Below are positions 1 through 10,005 of a DNA stretch of 64,000 nt, in pieces. The DNA lies in contig NZ_SEUI01000002.1 in the NCBI RefSeq assembly GCF_008370255.1, positions 382,266 to 446,265 on the forward strand, in the 5' to 3' direction. The notes beneath the pieces were generated by a model that saw nothing but the letters and a program-made list of their open reading frames with translations, did not search any database and was not told the origin of the DNA. The position numbers were made by a program, and so were the translations under genes. Positions within the stretch are counted from its first letter, which is position 1; the number at the start of each line of letters is the position of its first letter. The stretch comes from Pseudoalteromonas sp. FUC4. Its GTDB lineage: Bacteria; Pseudomonadota; Gammaproteobacteria; Enterobacterales; Alteromonadaceae.

Positions 1-33
1 TTAAAGTTTTCATATTTATTCCTTTTTTAATAT

Positions 34-2282
34 TTAAAGTTGCCATGCATAGCTAACTTTTGTAAATAAGGTACGCTGATCTCGTTCAATATTTTTAAGC
101 GAATCGTCTTGGTAACCTCTATCTGAGTAACCCAAATAAAACAACGTTTGTGCATTAATTTTATACGAGTAAACAAGCTGGCTGCCATAGTCTTTGTTAA
201 TTTGGCTAACTTGATAAAAGTAGACATTTTCGTCTCTATCAATATCTTCAAATTGTAAAATAAGCTTAAGAATTGAACGCATACTAAATTTATAATGGAG
301 CCTAAGATCAACTAAGTTAGCTGTAAATACACGCTGCCCTTGTGGGTTATCTAATTGGCTGTAGTTATGTTTTACATCGAGCTGCCAATGGTCATTAATG
401 TCCCACACCATTTGGGTTTGGGTGTCAAACACATCACCTAATTGCTCATTTGCATAATCAATGCGGCTAGCGTATTCAACATATAATGATAACTTTAAAT
501 CTTTAGTGGGTTTAAAGCCCGTATAAATGTAACCAATATTTTGATTATAAAAATTGTCATTATAATTTTCATAACGGTGTACTAAACCAATTTCAAAAAT
601 AGATTGTTTTTGGCCTTTAAAACTCAAAAAACCTTCGTACTCTTCTTCAAGTAAATCGCCATTTTGCGCCCATGTTTTATCCCAGTCAGCTTCGTATGAC
701 CATGAGGTAAGTAAATCTGATTCATCTCTGTACCATGTTTGTCCGCCACCAAAGCCTACTTTTTCATAATCGACTTTAGCTTGATAACCTAAATCAGTGC
801 GGTAGTCCTGCCCAATATTTTCATAAGATGCAAATAATTTGTAATCACGTTTATCGCGGGTAAGTTCTAGAGCATAAGCTTCATCTGATTGCGTTTCAGA
901 TAAGTTATAGTTCTGAATTAAAAATTCAGAGTTACGGGTATCAGCAGACGATATTTGATATAAAAGAGTATCCGATTGATTAAACCAGTAGCTACCATCC
1001 ACTGATAATACAGTGTTGTGGTAGTCATCACTTTCTCTGTGCGTGCTTGAAATACCAATAGTACCTTGCTGACCTAAGTCATATTGATAACGCCCTGCGG
1101 CTGCATTCGTTTTTTCGTTTAAGCTTGCAAAGCCAGAGCCCTGATTCGTTGGCAGTAAAATATTACTATTATCGTCATCAGCCAGCATTAGCGCATAACT
1201 ATGATCACCCGTTTTACCCGTCAACTTTGCACCTAAAGTAGGCTCTGCAATTGTACGTGTGTATAAAAGCTCAAATAAGCTACTTTTAAAGTAAGAAGCA
1301 CCATCTAAAAAGAAAGGACGTTTTTCAGCGTAATAAATTGAAAACGTTGTATTTACATCAAGCTCTAAAGAGTCAGTTTCTACTTGCGAAAATCAGGATT
1401 AATTGTCGCGTTTAAAACAGCATCTTTTGTTAAACCCCAGCGTAAATCTAAGCCCACTTCAGTATCTATATCACCCTTATCCCAATCACCTGGCAACGCA
1501 GATTTATTATCGTTACGAAGTGTGGTTAATGTAGGTGTTAATTGGATATTTTTACTTGATTCTATATCGCTAAAGCCAACTAACTTATCAAACTGGCAAA
1601 GGCTGCATTTCACATTTCTATCAAACCCCATATTTGATAGCTGATATAGCACATCTCGTTGGTAGTTTCTCATGACTGAAAAACCCCACGTTAGCTCATT
1701 TTGATTTTCGGGGAAACGTAGTGCCTTAAAAGGAATACGCATTTCAACAACATAACCTTGCTCGTTAATTTGCCCTGCGCTATCCCAAATAGCATTCCAC
1801 GAAGTATCAGAGGTCCAGCCATCAGTGTCGGTCATGCGAATGTCGCCTTGTGCACCAAGAGGGTTCACATGAAATTCATAACCACTGCGTTCATCATTAA
1901 AGGTGTCAATAACAAGAATAACTACGTCGTCTTCCCACAACGAATCGCGGTCACGCAGTGATGCACGAATTTGCTCCGGGTTTGGATCCTCTGCAATAAA
2001 GGCAACATATAAGTTTGTGCCATCCTCGTAAATAAAAGCATCAGTTTTTACAGGGGGTGTGCCTTTTTCGTTAGGCTCATCTTGGTAGAGTAAAGATATA
2101 CGTGTTGCATTTTGCCAGTGCGCTTCATCCATAATACCATCAACGGTGATATTTGAATCAATACGAGATAAGGGTACTTGCTGTTTTTCGGCCGCTACAT
2201 TAAGGCTTGAGAGTAATAATACAAAACTTAAAAATAGGAAGGTAAACTTTTTTATTATAGTTATAAAGTACTGCATAAACAT
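34..2282 (-). pseudogene. DUF5916 / CBM9-like outer-membrane protein, broken by a -1 frameshift
   Basis: The N-terminal part (2282 down to about 1392) has a signal peptide (hydrophobic stretch ending near LNVAAEK), then a CBM9-like carbohydrate-binding fold (VDGIMDEAHW, WEDDVVILVIDTFND) and the family motif NATINPDF. Right after that motif the frame breaks. The expected continuation SQVETDSLELDVN is present one frame away and runs without stops to 34, giving the C-terminal beta-rich, aromatic barrel-like half. The break lies in a run of four A's at 1389-1392; five would restore one frame of about 749 residues, a normal family length. Members of this family are outer-membrane-associated proteins of unclear role, often near carbohydrate or TonB systems. 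It could be a real pseudogene, a phase-variable homopolymer or a sequencing error. Confidence 0.85.
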
Positions 2283-2412
2283 CCATTTAGACTGTAATTA
2301 CCCATAAGGAGTAACTTAAGCCGAGGATTGTAATTTATCCAGGTACATTTGTTAATACTTTGAAATGAAATATTAACTATTTAATGATAAAGGAGTAACT
2401 GATTGTTATATA

Positions 2413-2736
2413 TTATGTTTCGAGTAGTTTAAGCTTATTGTCTATACCATTCCATACGTCAGCGTCATCCGGTGCAGGTTTAACCTCTGTAATGCGCGGC
2501 CAAACCAATGCGAGTTCAGCATTTAATTCTGTGAATTCTTTTTGAGATTCTGGTAGCTCATCTTCTTGGTATATAGCATCAGCTGAACATTCCGGGACAC
2601 ATAAACCGCAATCGATACAATCAATCGGGCTAATAGCTAAAAAATTAGGGCCTTCAAAAAATGCATCTGCAGGGCACACTGATACGCAATCGGTGTACTT
2701 ACATTTTATACAATTTTCGGTGACAACAAACGCCAT
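2413..2736 (-). CDS. fdxA: 7Fe ferredoxin FdxA
   Basis: A 107-residue small acidic protein. It opens with [14 protein letters not shown] and follows with [11 protein letters not shown], the two cysteine sets that bind one [3Fe-4S] and one [4Fe-4S] cluster in the FdxA family. The C-terminal tail of about 45 residues ([18 protein letters not shown]) is typical of proteobacterial FdxA. It is a soluble cytoplasmic electron carrier whose partners cannot be told from sequence. It is monocistronic and divergent from the flavoprotein at 2931. Confidence 0.93.
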   Translation of the reverse strand: MAFVVTENCIKCKYTDCVSVCPADAFFEGPNFLAISPIDCIDCGLCVPECSADAIYQEDELPESQKEFTELNAELALVWPRITEVKPAPDDADVWNGIDNKLKLLET

Positions 2737-2930
2737 ACTATTTTAATACCTAAAATTTTAAACAACAGTTGTGGATCATACCCATCCACTCCAAAAATAC
2801 AATAAATAAGTGCCATATCACCCTATTTTAACGTAAAATGCGCGCCTAATGTCTGCACACCCGTTGTGCCCTGCATCCCCTTATTGTGAGCGGTAATAAT
2901 ACCCCGCTATGACACCTAAAAGAGATATAA

Positions 2931-4538
2931 ATGATACGTTTAACCGAAATAAAGCTGCCACTTGATCATGACGAAGACGCAATTGGTCAAGCAATTGTAA
3001 ATAAACTAAAAATCCAACCTGAACAATTGCACAGTTTTAATGTGTTTAAACGTGGTTATGATGCACGTAAAAAATCAGCTATTTTACTTATTTATACACT
3101 CGATATAGCAGTTGATAACGAAGCCGAGCTACTCGCAGCATTTGAAAAAGACCAACATGTAAAAGTAGCACCAGACACAAGTTATAAATTTGTAGCCCAA
3201 GCTAACAATAATATCAAAGAGCGCCCTGTCGTGATTGGTTTTGGTCCTTGTGGTTTATTTGCGGGCTTATTACTTGCTCAAATGGGCTTTAAACCCATTA
3301 TATTAGAGCGCGGTAAAGAAGTACGTGAACGTACAAAAGACACGTTTGGCTTTTGGCGTAAACGCACACTTAATACAGAATCAAATGTACAATTTGGTGA
3401 AGGTGGCGCAGGTACATTCTCAGACGGTAAGTTATACAGCCAAGTAAAAGATCCAAAGCATTATGGTCGAAAAGTCATTACTGAATTTGTAAAAGCAGGC
3501 GCACCCGATGAAATTTTATACGTAAGTAAGCCACACATTGGTACGTTTAAACTTGTTACCATGATTGAAAAAATGCGCGCTCGTATAATAGAACTCGGCG
3601 GCGAAATTCGCTTTAGCACACGTGTTGACGATATTCATTTAGATGACGGACAAGTAACAGGTTTAACGCTTTCAAATGGCGAGCAGCTAAACACTCGCCA
3701 TGTTGTATTAGCCGTTGGCCACAGCGCACGTGACACGTTTGATATGATCCACAAAAAAGGGATTTATGTTGAAGCAAAGCCATTTTCAGTCGGTTTTAGA
3801 ATCGAACATAAACAATCAATGATCGATGAATGTCGTTTTGGCACAAATGCAGGAAACCCAATTTTGGGCTCTGCCGATTATAAACTTGTTCATCACTGCG
3901 ACAATGGCCGCACCGTTTACAGCTTTTGTATGTGCCCAGGTGGCACAGTAGTAGCGGCAACCTCTGAAGAAGGCCGCGTTGTTACCAATGGTATGAGCCA
4001 ATATTCACGAAGTGAACGCAACGCTAACAGCGCTATTGTGGTAGGTATATCACCAGAGCAAGATTTCCCTGGTAACCCACTTGCTGGAATAGACTTACAA
4101 CGCAAACTTGAAGAGCAAGCGTATGAGCTTGGTGGTAGCAACTATGATGCACCAGCCCAGTTAATTGGAGATTTCTTAAAAGGTAAATCATCAGCAGACT
4201 TAGGTGAAGTACAACCCTCTTACACACCTGGTATTAAGTTAACTGACTTGAGTAAAGTGTTACCACAATTTGCAATTGATGCTCTTCGCGAAGCGATACC
4301 AGCGTTTAATAAACAAATTCGTGGTTTTTCAACTAACGACGGTTTATTAACCGGCGTTGAAACACGTACTTCGTCGCCTATTAGTATTAAGCGTGATAAA
4401 ACATTCCAAAGTATTAACACCAAAGGGCTTTACCCTGCAGGTGAAGGCGCAGGTTACGCTGGCGGTATTTTATCAGCGGGTATTGATGGTATTAAAGCGG
4501 CTGAAGCGGTCGCACTGTCTATGTTAGAAAACGCTTAA
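2931..4538 (+). CDS. COG2509-type FAD-dependent dehydrogenase
   Basis: A 535-residue flavoprotein. The N-terminal 90 or so residues form a small alpha/beta domain (MIRLTEIKLPLDHDE...). A Rossmann FAD-binding motif follows, GFGPCGLFAGLLLAQMG, with FGEGGAGTFSDGKL downstream and a C-terminal FAD contact, GEGAGYAGGILSAG. This layout is that of the widespread uncharacterised COG2509 family (NAD(P)/FAD-dependent oxidoreductases). The substrate is unknown. The ATG is preceded by AAAAGAGAT at suitable spacing, and a rho-independent terminator follows at 4566. Confidence 0.9.
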   Translation: MIRLTEIKLPLDHDEDAIGQAIVNKLKIQPEQLHSFNVFKRGYDARKKSAILLIYTLDIAVDNEAELLAAFEKDQHVKVAPDTSYKFVAQANNNIKERPVVIGFGPCGLFAGLLLAQMGFKPIILERGKEVRERTKDTFGFWRKRTLNTESNVQFGEGGAGTFSDGKLYSQVKDPKHYGRKVITEFVKAGAPDEILYVSKPHIGTFKLVTMIEKMRARIIELGGEIRFSTRVDDIHLDDGQVTGLTLSNGEQLNTRHVVLAVGHSARDTFDMIHKKGIYVEAKPFSVGFRIEHKQSMIDECRFGTNAGNPILGSADYKLVHHCDNGRTVYSFCMCPGGTVVAATSEEGRVVTNGMSQYSRSERNANSAIVVGISPEQDFPGNPLAGIDLQRKLEEQAYELGGSNYDAPAQLIGDFLKGKSSADLGEVQPSYTPGIKLTDLSKVLPQFAIDALREAIPAFNKQIRGFSTNDGLLTGVETRTSSPISIKRDKTFQSINTKGLYPAGEGAGYAGGILSAGIDGIKAAEAVALSMLENA

Positions 4539-4565
4539 ACCTCTTTTTTAAGCTGTTTATCGAAA

Positions 4566-4590
4566 AGCCTCACTTTGTGAGGTTTTTTTG
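4566..4590 (+). terminator. Rho-independent terminator of the COG2509 gene
   Basis: Stem CCTCAC/GTGAGG with a TTT loop (4568-4582) followed by seven T's. It lies 28 bases after the stop at 4538. Confidence 0.85.
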
Positions 4591-4633
4591 TGCTAAATAT
4601 ATAGAAAATAATAACACCTCAAGCACCCCAACA

Positions 4634-6133
4634 ATGATCAAAACATTTACCTTTTCGTTGCTTAGTGTATTAGCAATTTTTAACGCTAAGGCACAAGAAC
4701 TAAAAACCATCGATGAAATTCACAGTGCATATAAAAATAATTCTATTAATGCACAGCAACTCACCCAAAATTACATAGACCGAATTAATAAACTTAATCC
4801 ACACTATAATGCGGTTATTAGTTTAGAGCCTACAGCGATTGCTCAAGCTAAAACGTTAGATGAACTTGCCGTCAAAGGCACGTGGGCAGGTCCATTACAC
4901 GGAATACCTGTACTTCTTAAAGATAATATAGAAACGAAAGGCACACTTCCCACAACGGCTGGCTCTTTAGCACTTAAAAATAACGTTACTAATAATGATG
5001 CTTTTGTTGTTAAACAACTACGTAATGCGGGCGCTATAATTTTAGGTAAAGCTAATTTAAGTGAGTGGGCAAATTTTCGTTCATCCTATTCATCGTCCGG
5101 CTGGAGTGCCGTAGGCGGACAAACACATAATGCGCACGATGTAACACGTAACCCATGTGGTTCTAGCGCAGGTTCTGCTGTGGCAGTCGCACTTAACTTT
5201 GCGCCCATAGCATTGGGGACTGAAACAGACGGTTCAATTACGTGCCCTGCCTCAGTAAATGGAATTTATGCAATAAAACCGAGTATGGGCCAAGTATCAC
5301 GCTCAGGTGTAGTGCCTCTTTCTAGCAGTCAAGATTCCGTAGGGCCGATGGCGCATTCACTTAAAGATGCACTGCTAGTTTTATCGGTTTTGCAAGGTGA
5401 GGACTCTCTTGATGCAACAACTACAGGGTTTAAATTAAAAACAGGTAATCTAAAATCAAAACCATCACTTATTATTGGTGCACTACCAAGTGATAAATTT
5501 ACAATTGGAACGCAGCGCCTTTATGCCAAGCAGTTACAAGGATTAAAACAGGCTGGGCACACTATTATTAATGTAGATATTACTGATAACTTAGATACGC
5601 TATTTGTTGATGAATACTATATTTTACTTTATGACTTCAAAGCCGAAATTAATCATTACCTCGCAAGCACTCCAACACAAGTGGCTGTTAGAAGCCTAAA
5701 AGCACTTATTAATTTTAATATTCAAAATAAAAACACAGAAATGCCCCACTTTGAGCAAGATATACTAGTTCAATCTCAGGCTATTGATTTAACTAACAAA
5801 CAAAAATATCAAGAGACTAAAGAACGCTATCGCACTTTAGCAACGACAGCCATTGTTAATGTATATAAAAACAACAAGCTTGATATTGTTATAGCGCCTA
5901 CAGTATCACCCGCCTGGAAAACAGACTTAGTTAATGGTGATAATTTTAATGGCAGTAGTAGTTCATTATCTGCTATTGCTGGCACAACGCACATAACCCT
6001 ACCGGTCGGAAACGTAAGTGGTTTACCGGTTGGTTTGTCCATAATAGCAAATAAAGAGGACGAGCAAGCGGCTTATTTATACGCAAATATTATTGATGAG
6101 GTGTTATCATCTGGCACAAAAAAACCTGAGTAA
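4634..6133 (+). CDS. Secreted amidase (amidase signature family)
   Basis: About 499 residues from the ATG at 4634. This start is chosen because it begins a clear signal peptide (MIKTFTFSLLSVLAIFNAKA), whereas the longer frame would overlap the preceding terminator. Amidase-signature residues are visible: catalytic Lys in LLKDNIETKG, the glycine/serine block NPCGSSAGSAVAVA and the Ser nucleophile region GTETDGSITCPAS, giving the Ser-cisSer-Lys triad. It should hydrolyse an amide in the periplasm or outside the cell; the substrate is unknown. The stop codon lies in the loop of the terminator at 6121. Confidence 0.9.
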   Translation: MIKTFTFSLLSVLAIFNAKAQELKTIDEIHSAYKNNSINAQQLTQNYIDRINKLNPHYNAVISLEPTAIAQAKTLDELAVKGTWAGPLHGIPVLLKDNIETKGTLPTTAGSLALKNNVTNNDAFVVKQLRNAGAIILGKANLSEWANFRSSYSSSGWSAVGGQTHNAHDVTRNPCGSSAGSAVAVALNFAPIALGTETDGSITCPASVNGIYAIKPSMGQVSRSGVVPLSSSQDSVGPMAHSLKDALLVLSVLQGEDSLDATTTGFKLKTGNLKSKPSLIIGALPSDKFTIGTQRLYAKQLQGLKQAGHTIINVDITDNLDTLFVDEYYILLYDFKAEINHYLASTPTQVAVRSLKALINFNIQNKNTEMPHFEQDILVQSQAIDLTNKQKYQETKERYRTLATTAIVNVYKNNKLDIVIAPTVSPAWKTDLVNGDNFNGSSSSLSAIAGTTHITLPVGNVSGLPVGLSIIANKEDEQAAYLYANIIDEVLSSGTKKPE

Positions 6134-6150
6134 ACTCAGGTTTTTTTTAA
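6117..6150 (+). terminator. Bidirectional terminator between amidase and rhlE-like gene
   Basis: Stem AACCTGAG/CTCAGGTT (6123-6142) with eight T's after it and an A tract before it. It can therefore serve both the plus-strand amidase and the convergent helicase gene. The amidase stop codon TAA is the first part of the loop. Confidence 0.88.
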
Positions 6151-6165
6151 ACTAAACGGCGTTAA

Positions 6166-7470
6166 CTATGACTTTTTAAGTGACAGTTTTTCGCCTTTTA
6201 AGCTTTTACGAACGCTTGAAATACGTGAGCGATTTACTGCTCTCGCTTCACCGGTTGCTTGTCCTGATAACTTGTTAGAACGTGTACGGCGTAAATGCGC
6301 TGGTTTTTTACCAATTTTATCAATGAGTACTTCACGGTTACTTACTTCATAACCTTCTAAATATACACGTTTGATTTTTTGGCCAATTAGCGTTTCAATT
6401 TCAAACAAGGTGTTTTCTTCTTCGCGGCTAACAAATGAGATTGCTTGGCCTTGACGACCAGCACGACCTGTACGGCCAATACGGTGAACGTAATCTTCTG
6501 CAAGCCAAGGTAAATCAATGTTAATTACGCGCGGTAAACCATCAATATCAATACCACGAGCAGCTACTTCTGTAGCTACTAATACGCGTACCTTGCCTTC
6601 TTTAAATTCACGTAAAGCACGACGACGGTTACCTTGAGATTTATCACCGTGGCAAACGCCAGCCGGAATACCATCAAGGTTAAGCTCTTTAACAAGCTCG
6701 TCAGCGGTTTCTTTCATGTTTACGAATACAAGCACTTGTTGCCAGTTTTTCTTACCAATCAATTCAGAAAGTAGCTCTTGCTTACGACGCTCTTCAACTG
6801 GGTAAACAACATGCTCAACAGTGCTTGCTGTGCTGTTTGTTTGGTCAACCCGCACTATTTCAGCTTGTTTTAATACTTTTGCTGCAAATTGTTTAATTGC
6901 TGCTGGGAAAGTAGCTGAGAAAAGTAAAATTTGGCGCTCTTCTGCACAGCTTTTAATTACGTTTTGCATATCTTCGATAAAGCCCATATCAAGCATACGG
7001 TCAGCTTCATCAAGAACAAGGTGCTTAACATTCGCAAGGCTTAAGTTACCTAGGCGAATATGGTCAAATAAACGACCTGGTGTAGCAACTACAACATCAA
7101 CGCCTTCTTTTAAAGCGTTTGCTTGGCCAGCAGTGCTCACACCACCAAATAAACTAACTACTTTAAGTGATGTATGCTTTGCAAAGTCTCTAAAGTTATT
7201 AGCAATTTGCTCTGCAAGTTCACGCGTTGGTGCAAGTACTAATGCATGAGGTGCATTAGTTGTGCTGAGTTCAGACTCAACCAATTTTTGGATGATAGGT
7301 AAAGCAAACGCGGCAGTTTTGCCGGTACCAGTTTGTGCACTGGCTAAAACGTCTTTACCTTTACGAACAGCTGGAATTGCTGCGCGCTGAATGGGCGTAA
7401 GGGTGTGATAGTTAAGTTCGTCCAACGCCTGGATGATTTCAGGAGCGAAACTAAAAGATTTAAAATTCAT
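6166..7470 (-). CDS. rhlE: DEAD-box RNA helicase, RhlE type
   Basis: 434 residues with all helicase motifs in order: Q-motif region (FAPEIIQALDELNYHTLTPIQ), Walker A ASAQTGTGKT, PTRELAEQ, DEAD in VLDEADRMLDMGF, SAT in LFSATFP, and the C-terminal HRIGRTGRAGR. The short opening and basic C-terminal tail (KKPAHLRRTRSNK) fit RhlE more than SrmB or DbpA. It is an ATP-dependent cytoplasmic RNA-remodelling enzyme, usually linked to ribosome assembly and cold growth. It is monocistronic, downstream of and on the same strand as the pigment operon. Confidence 0.92.
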   Translation of the reverse strand: MNFKSFSFAPEIIQALDELNYHTLTPIQRAAIPAVRKGKDVLASAQTGTGKTAAFALPIIQKLVESELSTTNAPHALVLAPTRELAEQIANNFRDFAKHTSLKVVSLFGGVSTAGQANALKEGVDVVVATPGRLFDHIRLGNLSLANVKHLVLDEADRMLDMGFIEDMQNVIKSCAEERQILLFSATFPAAIKQFAAKVLKQAEIVRVDQTNSTASTVEHVVYPVEERRKQELLSELIGKKNWQQVLVFVNMKETADELVKELNLDGIPAGVCHGDKSQGNRRRALREFKEGKVRVLVATEVAARGIDIDGLPRVINIDLPWLAEDYVHRIGRTGRAGRQGQAISFVSREEENTLFEIETLIGQKIKRVYLEGYEVSNREVLIDKIGKKPAHLRRTRSNKLSGQATGEARAVNRSRISSVRKSLKGEKLSLKKS

Positions 7471-7537
7471 GCTGTATAACCTACGGCCACATTATCAAGG
7501 GCCGCAAATTATACAGCAAAAACGAGCTGACAGTTAG

Positions 7538-7969
7538 TTATAACTTAACTAAAGTGCCTTTTAATGCAACACCAGCCATAATAGTACCTGCACCACATTC
7601 AAATTCAGTACTACTGACAAACTCACGTTTTTTGTAATATGATTGAATATTAACAACTGCATTCATGCCTTCTTTTACTGCACGCTCTTGTAATGCTTTA
7701 AGTGCACTTAACATTACCCACTCACATGCCTCAGTATCAGACTTACCAAATGCATTGGTTTTTTTATTAGTGATTACTTCACCGTATTTGCTGCTTTCTT
7801 TTGAATGGCTTTGGTCAGCAAAGTAAAGTGGAATATCCAATAATGCATTTTTTGCTTTAGTTGTTTCTAACAATTTTTGAATTGGGTATTTACTAATATC
7901 ATCACGGGCTTGAGCAGCCGATGTTATTAATGCTGTGGCAATAAGTAACGTACTTATAATCGTTTTCAT
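7538..7969 (-). CDS. Small periplasmic protein of unknown function at the end of the APE operon
   Basis: About 143 residues from the ATG at 7969, preceded by a strong AGGAAG. It opens with a signal peptide (MKTIISTLLIATALITSAAQA). The mature part has a conserved-looking block EGMNAVVNIQSYYKK and two cysteines (CEWVM, FECGAG). Homologues are sometimes mislabelled as excinuclease subunits; nothing here resembles UvrA. It starts two bases past the stop of the MipA-like gene, so it is probably co-transcribed with it. Its role is not known. Confidence 0.75.
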   Translation of the reverse strand: MKTIISTLLIATALITSAAQARDDISKYPIQKLLETTKAKNALLDIPLYFADQSHSKESSKYGEVITNKKTNAFGKSDTEACEWVMLSALKALQERAVKEGMNAVVNIQSYYKKREFVSSTEFECGAGTIMAGVALKGTLVKL

Positions 7970-7970
7970 T

Positions 7971-8783
7971 TTATCTTCCTTCTCGTGTATAAAATTTCCA
8001 TGCAACGCCAAAACCAAGAGATATATTACTATTTTGCTTAACTAAGGGACTGTGTTGCTGCTTTGTATTTGCTAGGTAATCATATTTTACAAAACCACCT
8101 AGCCAATATTTTTTAGTATCAAAATTTATCCCAATGGATAAATCTGATCCTGAATATCCAGAACGGTTATTAAACTCAGCTCGCTCAGCACTACTATCAA
8201 GTAAAGAAATACCATAATAATAATTTAAATAACGATCGTCAGCAAAATTAGCGTTTGCTCTTATGCTGGTACTTAATTCATAATTATTCGTTACTAAGAG
8301 TGGCGACTCAAAATAAATACTCGGTCCATAGTGCCAACCTACATTAGTGACAGACCCAAAATCGGTAGCCATTGCTTTTCGAGTAAAAAGCCCTAAATAT
8401 AGGTGGCGTTTTGTTTGTGGTGTCCCCATAAAATAATAATTTAATGATGGCCCCAGTTCAAACACCCAATCTAAATCATCTAAGCCCTCACGTGCAGTGT
8501 TATCTTTACTGTCAACGGCAATACTTACACCGGCAGAAATATCTAAATGCAGGTTCCCCTGCTGCCACAAGTAACCTGTAAAGCTATTGCGGTCGATATC
8601 TAAATCATCACTTTGATAGCGGATATAAGGTACTGGGAGTACATACTGTTCACTTTGATCAGAACCTAGGTAATGTGGGATGTCAGCCATAAAAATACCG
8701 CCACCCACTTCAAGCTTTGATGCACCAAATGAAAACGTACTAAATAAAGTGAGTAATAGGTATAACCACTTAACTTTATTCAC
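7971..8783 (-). CDS. MipA/OmpV family outer-membrane protein
   Basis: About 270 residues from a GTG at 8783, chosen because it starts a good signal peptide (VNKVKWLYLLLTLFSTFSFGA). That start overlaps the end of the upstream ketosynthase gene, whose stop lies at 8776-8778, a typical coupled arrangement. The mature protein has alternating aromatic strands (YRYQSDDLDIDRN, WHYGPSIYFESPL, GVAWKF at the C-terminus) of a small beta barrel. MipA/OmpV members are outer-membrane barrels, some acting as scaffolds for peptidoglycan enzymes. A role in placing pigment in the outer membrane is only an inference from position. Confidence 0.85.
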   Translation of the reverse strand: MNKVKWLYLLLTLFSTFSFGASKLEVGGGIFMADIPHYLGSDQSEQYVLPVPYIRYQSDDLDIDRNSFTGYLWQQGNLHLDISAGVSIAVDSKDNTAREGLDDLDWVFELGPSLNYYFMGTPQTKRHLYLGLFTRKAMATDFGSVTNVGWHYGPSIYFESPLLVTNNYELSTSIRANANFADDRYLNYYYGISLLDSSAERAEFNNRSGYSGSDLSIGINFDTKKYWLGGFVKYDYLANTKQQHSPLVKQNSNISLGFGVAWKFYTREGR

Positions 8784-10005
8784 CTTGAAACCGTTTAAAA
8801 ATAAGAGATGTATTAATACCACCAAAGGCAAAGTTGTTACTCATTACAAAGTTTGTATGAATCTGTCGGCCTTCTTCAATAATGTAATCAAGAGGAGCAC
8901 ATTCACTGTCTATTGTGGTTAAATTAATAGTGGGTGCAAACCAGTCATCATTCATCATGTTTATACTTGCCCATGCTTCTATAGCACCACACGCACCAAG
9001 AGTGTGCCCTAGGTAGCTTTTTAATGAACTAATTGGCTTAGCCCCTAATGCATTAAATGTTGCATGAGATTCTGCAATGTCACCTCTGTCGGTTGAAGTA
9101 CCATGTGCATTAATATAACCAATTTGATCCGCTGAGATATTAGCGTCTTGCAGTGCCATTTCTATAGCAACTTGCATGGTTTCAGAAGTTGGTTGCGTTA
9201 CATGTTTCCCATCGGAGTTACAACCAAAGCCGACTACTTCAGCTAATATGGTTGCACCACGAGCTTTAGCATGTTCATATTCTTCTAAAATGAGTGTACC
9301 TGCGCCCTCGCCAATAACTAAACCATCACGATTTTTATCAAATGGTCTAGGTGTATTTTTAGGTGTGTCATTTTTTGTACTCGTTGCATACAAAGTATCA
9401 AAAACAGCCGCTTCTGTAACACATAACTCTTCAGCACCACCTGCGACCATCAACTTTTGGCGACCGAATTTTATGGCTTCGTATGCATAACCAATTCCTT
9501 GTGAACCAGAAGTACACGCTGAACTTGTTGTGATCACACGACCTTTTAAACCAAAAAATACGCCAACGTTAACCGGTGCAGTATGAGCCATCATTTGAAT
9601 ATAACTCGTCGCGGTTACGCCATTCATAGAACCACTTTCCATCATGCGGCCAAAAGAGACTAAAGGCTCTGTTGAACCTATTGATGAGCCGTATGACACG
9701 CCAGTAGTACCATCAGTTAAAGCTGGGTGTTCTAATAATTGTGCTTGTTCTAAGGCTCGCTCAGTCGCAACTGTCGACATAAGAGAGACACGCCCCATAG
9801 AACGAACCTTCTTTCGCGTATAGTTTGCTGGACGGCTAAAACTTTCAACGGGGGCTGCTAAATTGGTATTTAAACCATCAATATAATCCCAGCTAGGCAT
9901 ACGTTTTACTGCATTTTCGCCTTTTATTAAAGCCGCTTTGAATACATTCCAATCATCACCTAGCGCAGTGATAGACGCCATTCCCGTTACTACAACACGT
10001 TTCAT
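8776..10005 (-). CDS. apeR: Aryl-polyene ketosynthase, ApeR-like
   Basis: 409 residues, FabF-type condensing enzyme. The active-site Cys is in ITTSSACTSGSQG (Cys164), with catalytic His in NAHGTSTDRGD and LGHTLGACGAIE, so the Cys-His-His triad is complete. It should extend the polyene on an ACP with malonyl units. By position after KR and dehydratase it matches ApeR, the homodimeric ketosynthase of characterised aryl-polyene clusters. The start overlaps the stop of the KR gene (TAATG), pointing to translational coupling. Confidence 0.93.
   Translation of the reverse strand: MKRVVVTGMASITALGDDWNVFKAALIKGENAVKRMPSWDYIDGLNTNLAAPVESFSRPANYTRKKVRSMGRVSLMSTVATERALEQAQLLEHPALTDGTTGVSYGSSIGSTEPLVSFGRMMESGSMNGVTATSYIQMMAHTAPVNVGVFFGLKGRVITTSSACTSGSQGIGYAYEAIKFGRQKLMVAGGAEELCVTEAAVFDTLYATSTKNDTPKNTPRPFDKNRDGLVIGEGAGTLILEEYEHAKARGATILAEVVGFGCNSDGKHVTQPTSETMQVAIEMALQDANISADQIGYINAHGTSTDRGDIAESHATFNALGAKPISSLKSYLGHTLGACGAIEAWASINMMNDDWFAPTINLTTIDSECAPLDYIIEEGRQIHTNFVMSNNFAFGGINTSLIFKRFQGE

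Noticed and set aside
1384..1961. Open frames on the plus strand across the DUF5916 gene
   Set aside because: They lie opposite a well-supported coding frame and show no family motifs or ribosome sites; shadows of the real gene.
4577..4633. Upstream start of the amidase at 4577
   Set aside because: It would begin inside the terminator hairpin of the preceding gene; the ATG at 4634 starts a proper signal peptide.
7538..7969. Excinuclease-like label for the small periplasmic protein
   Set aside because: There is no ABC ATPase or zinc motif and it has a signal peptide; such labels seem to be a propagated error.
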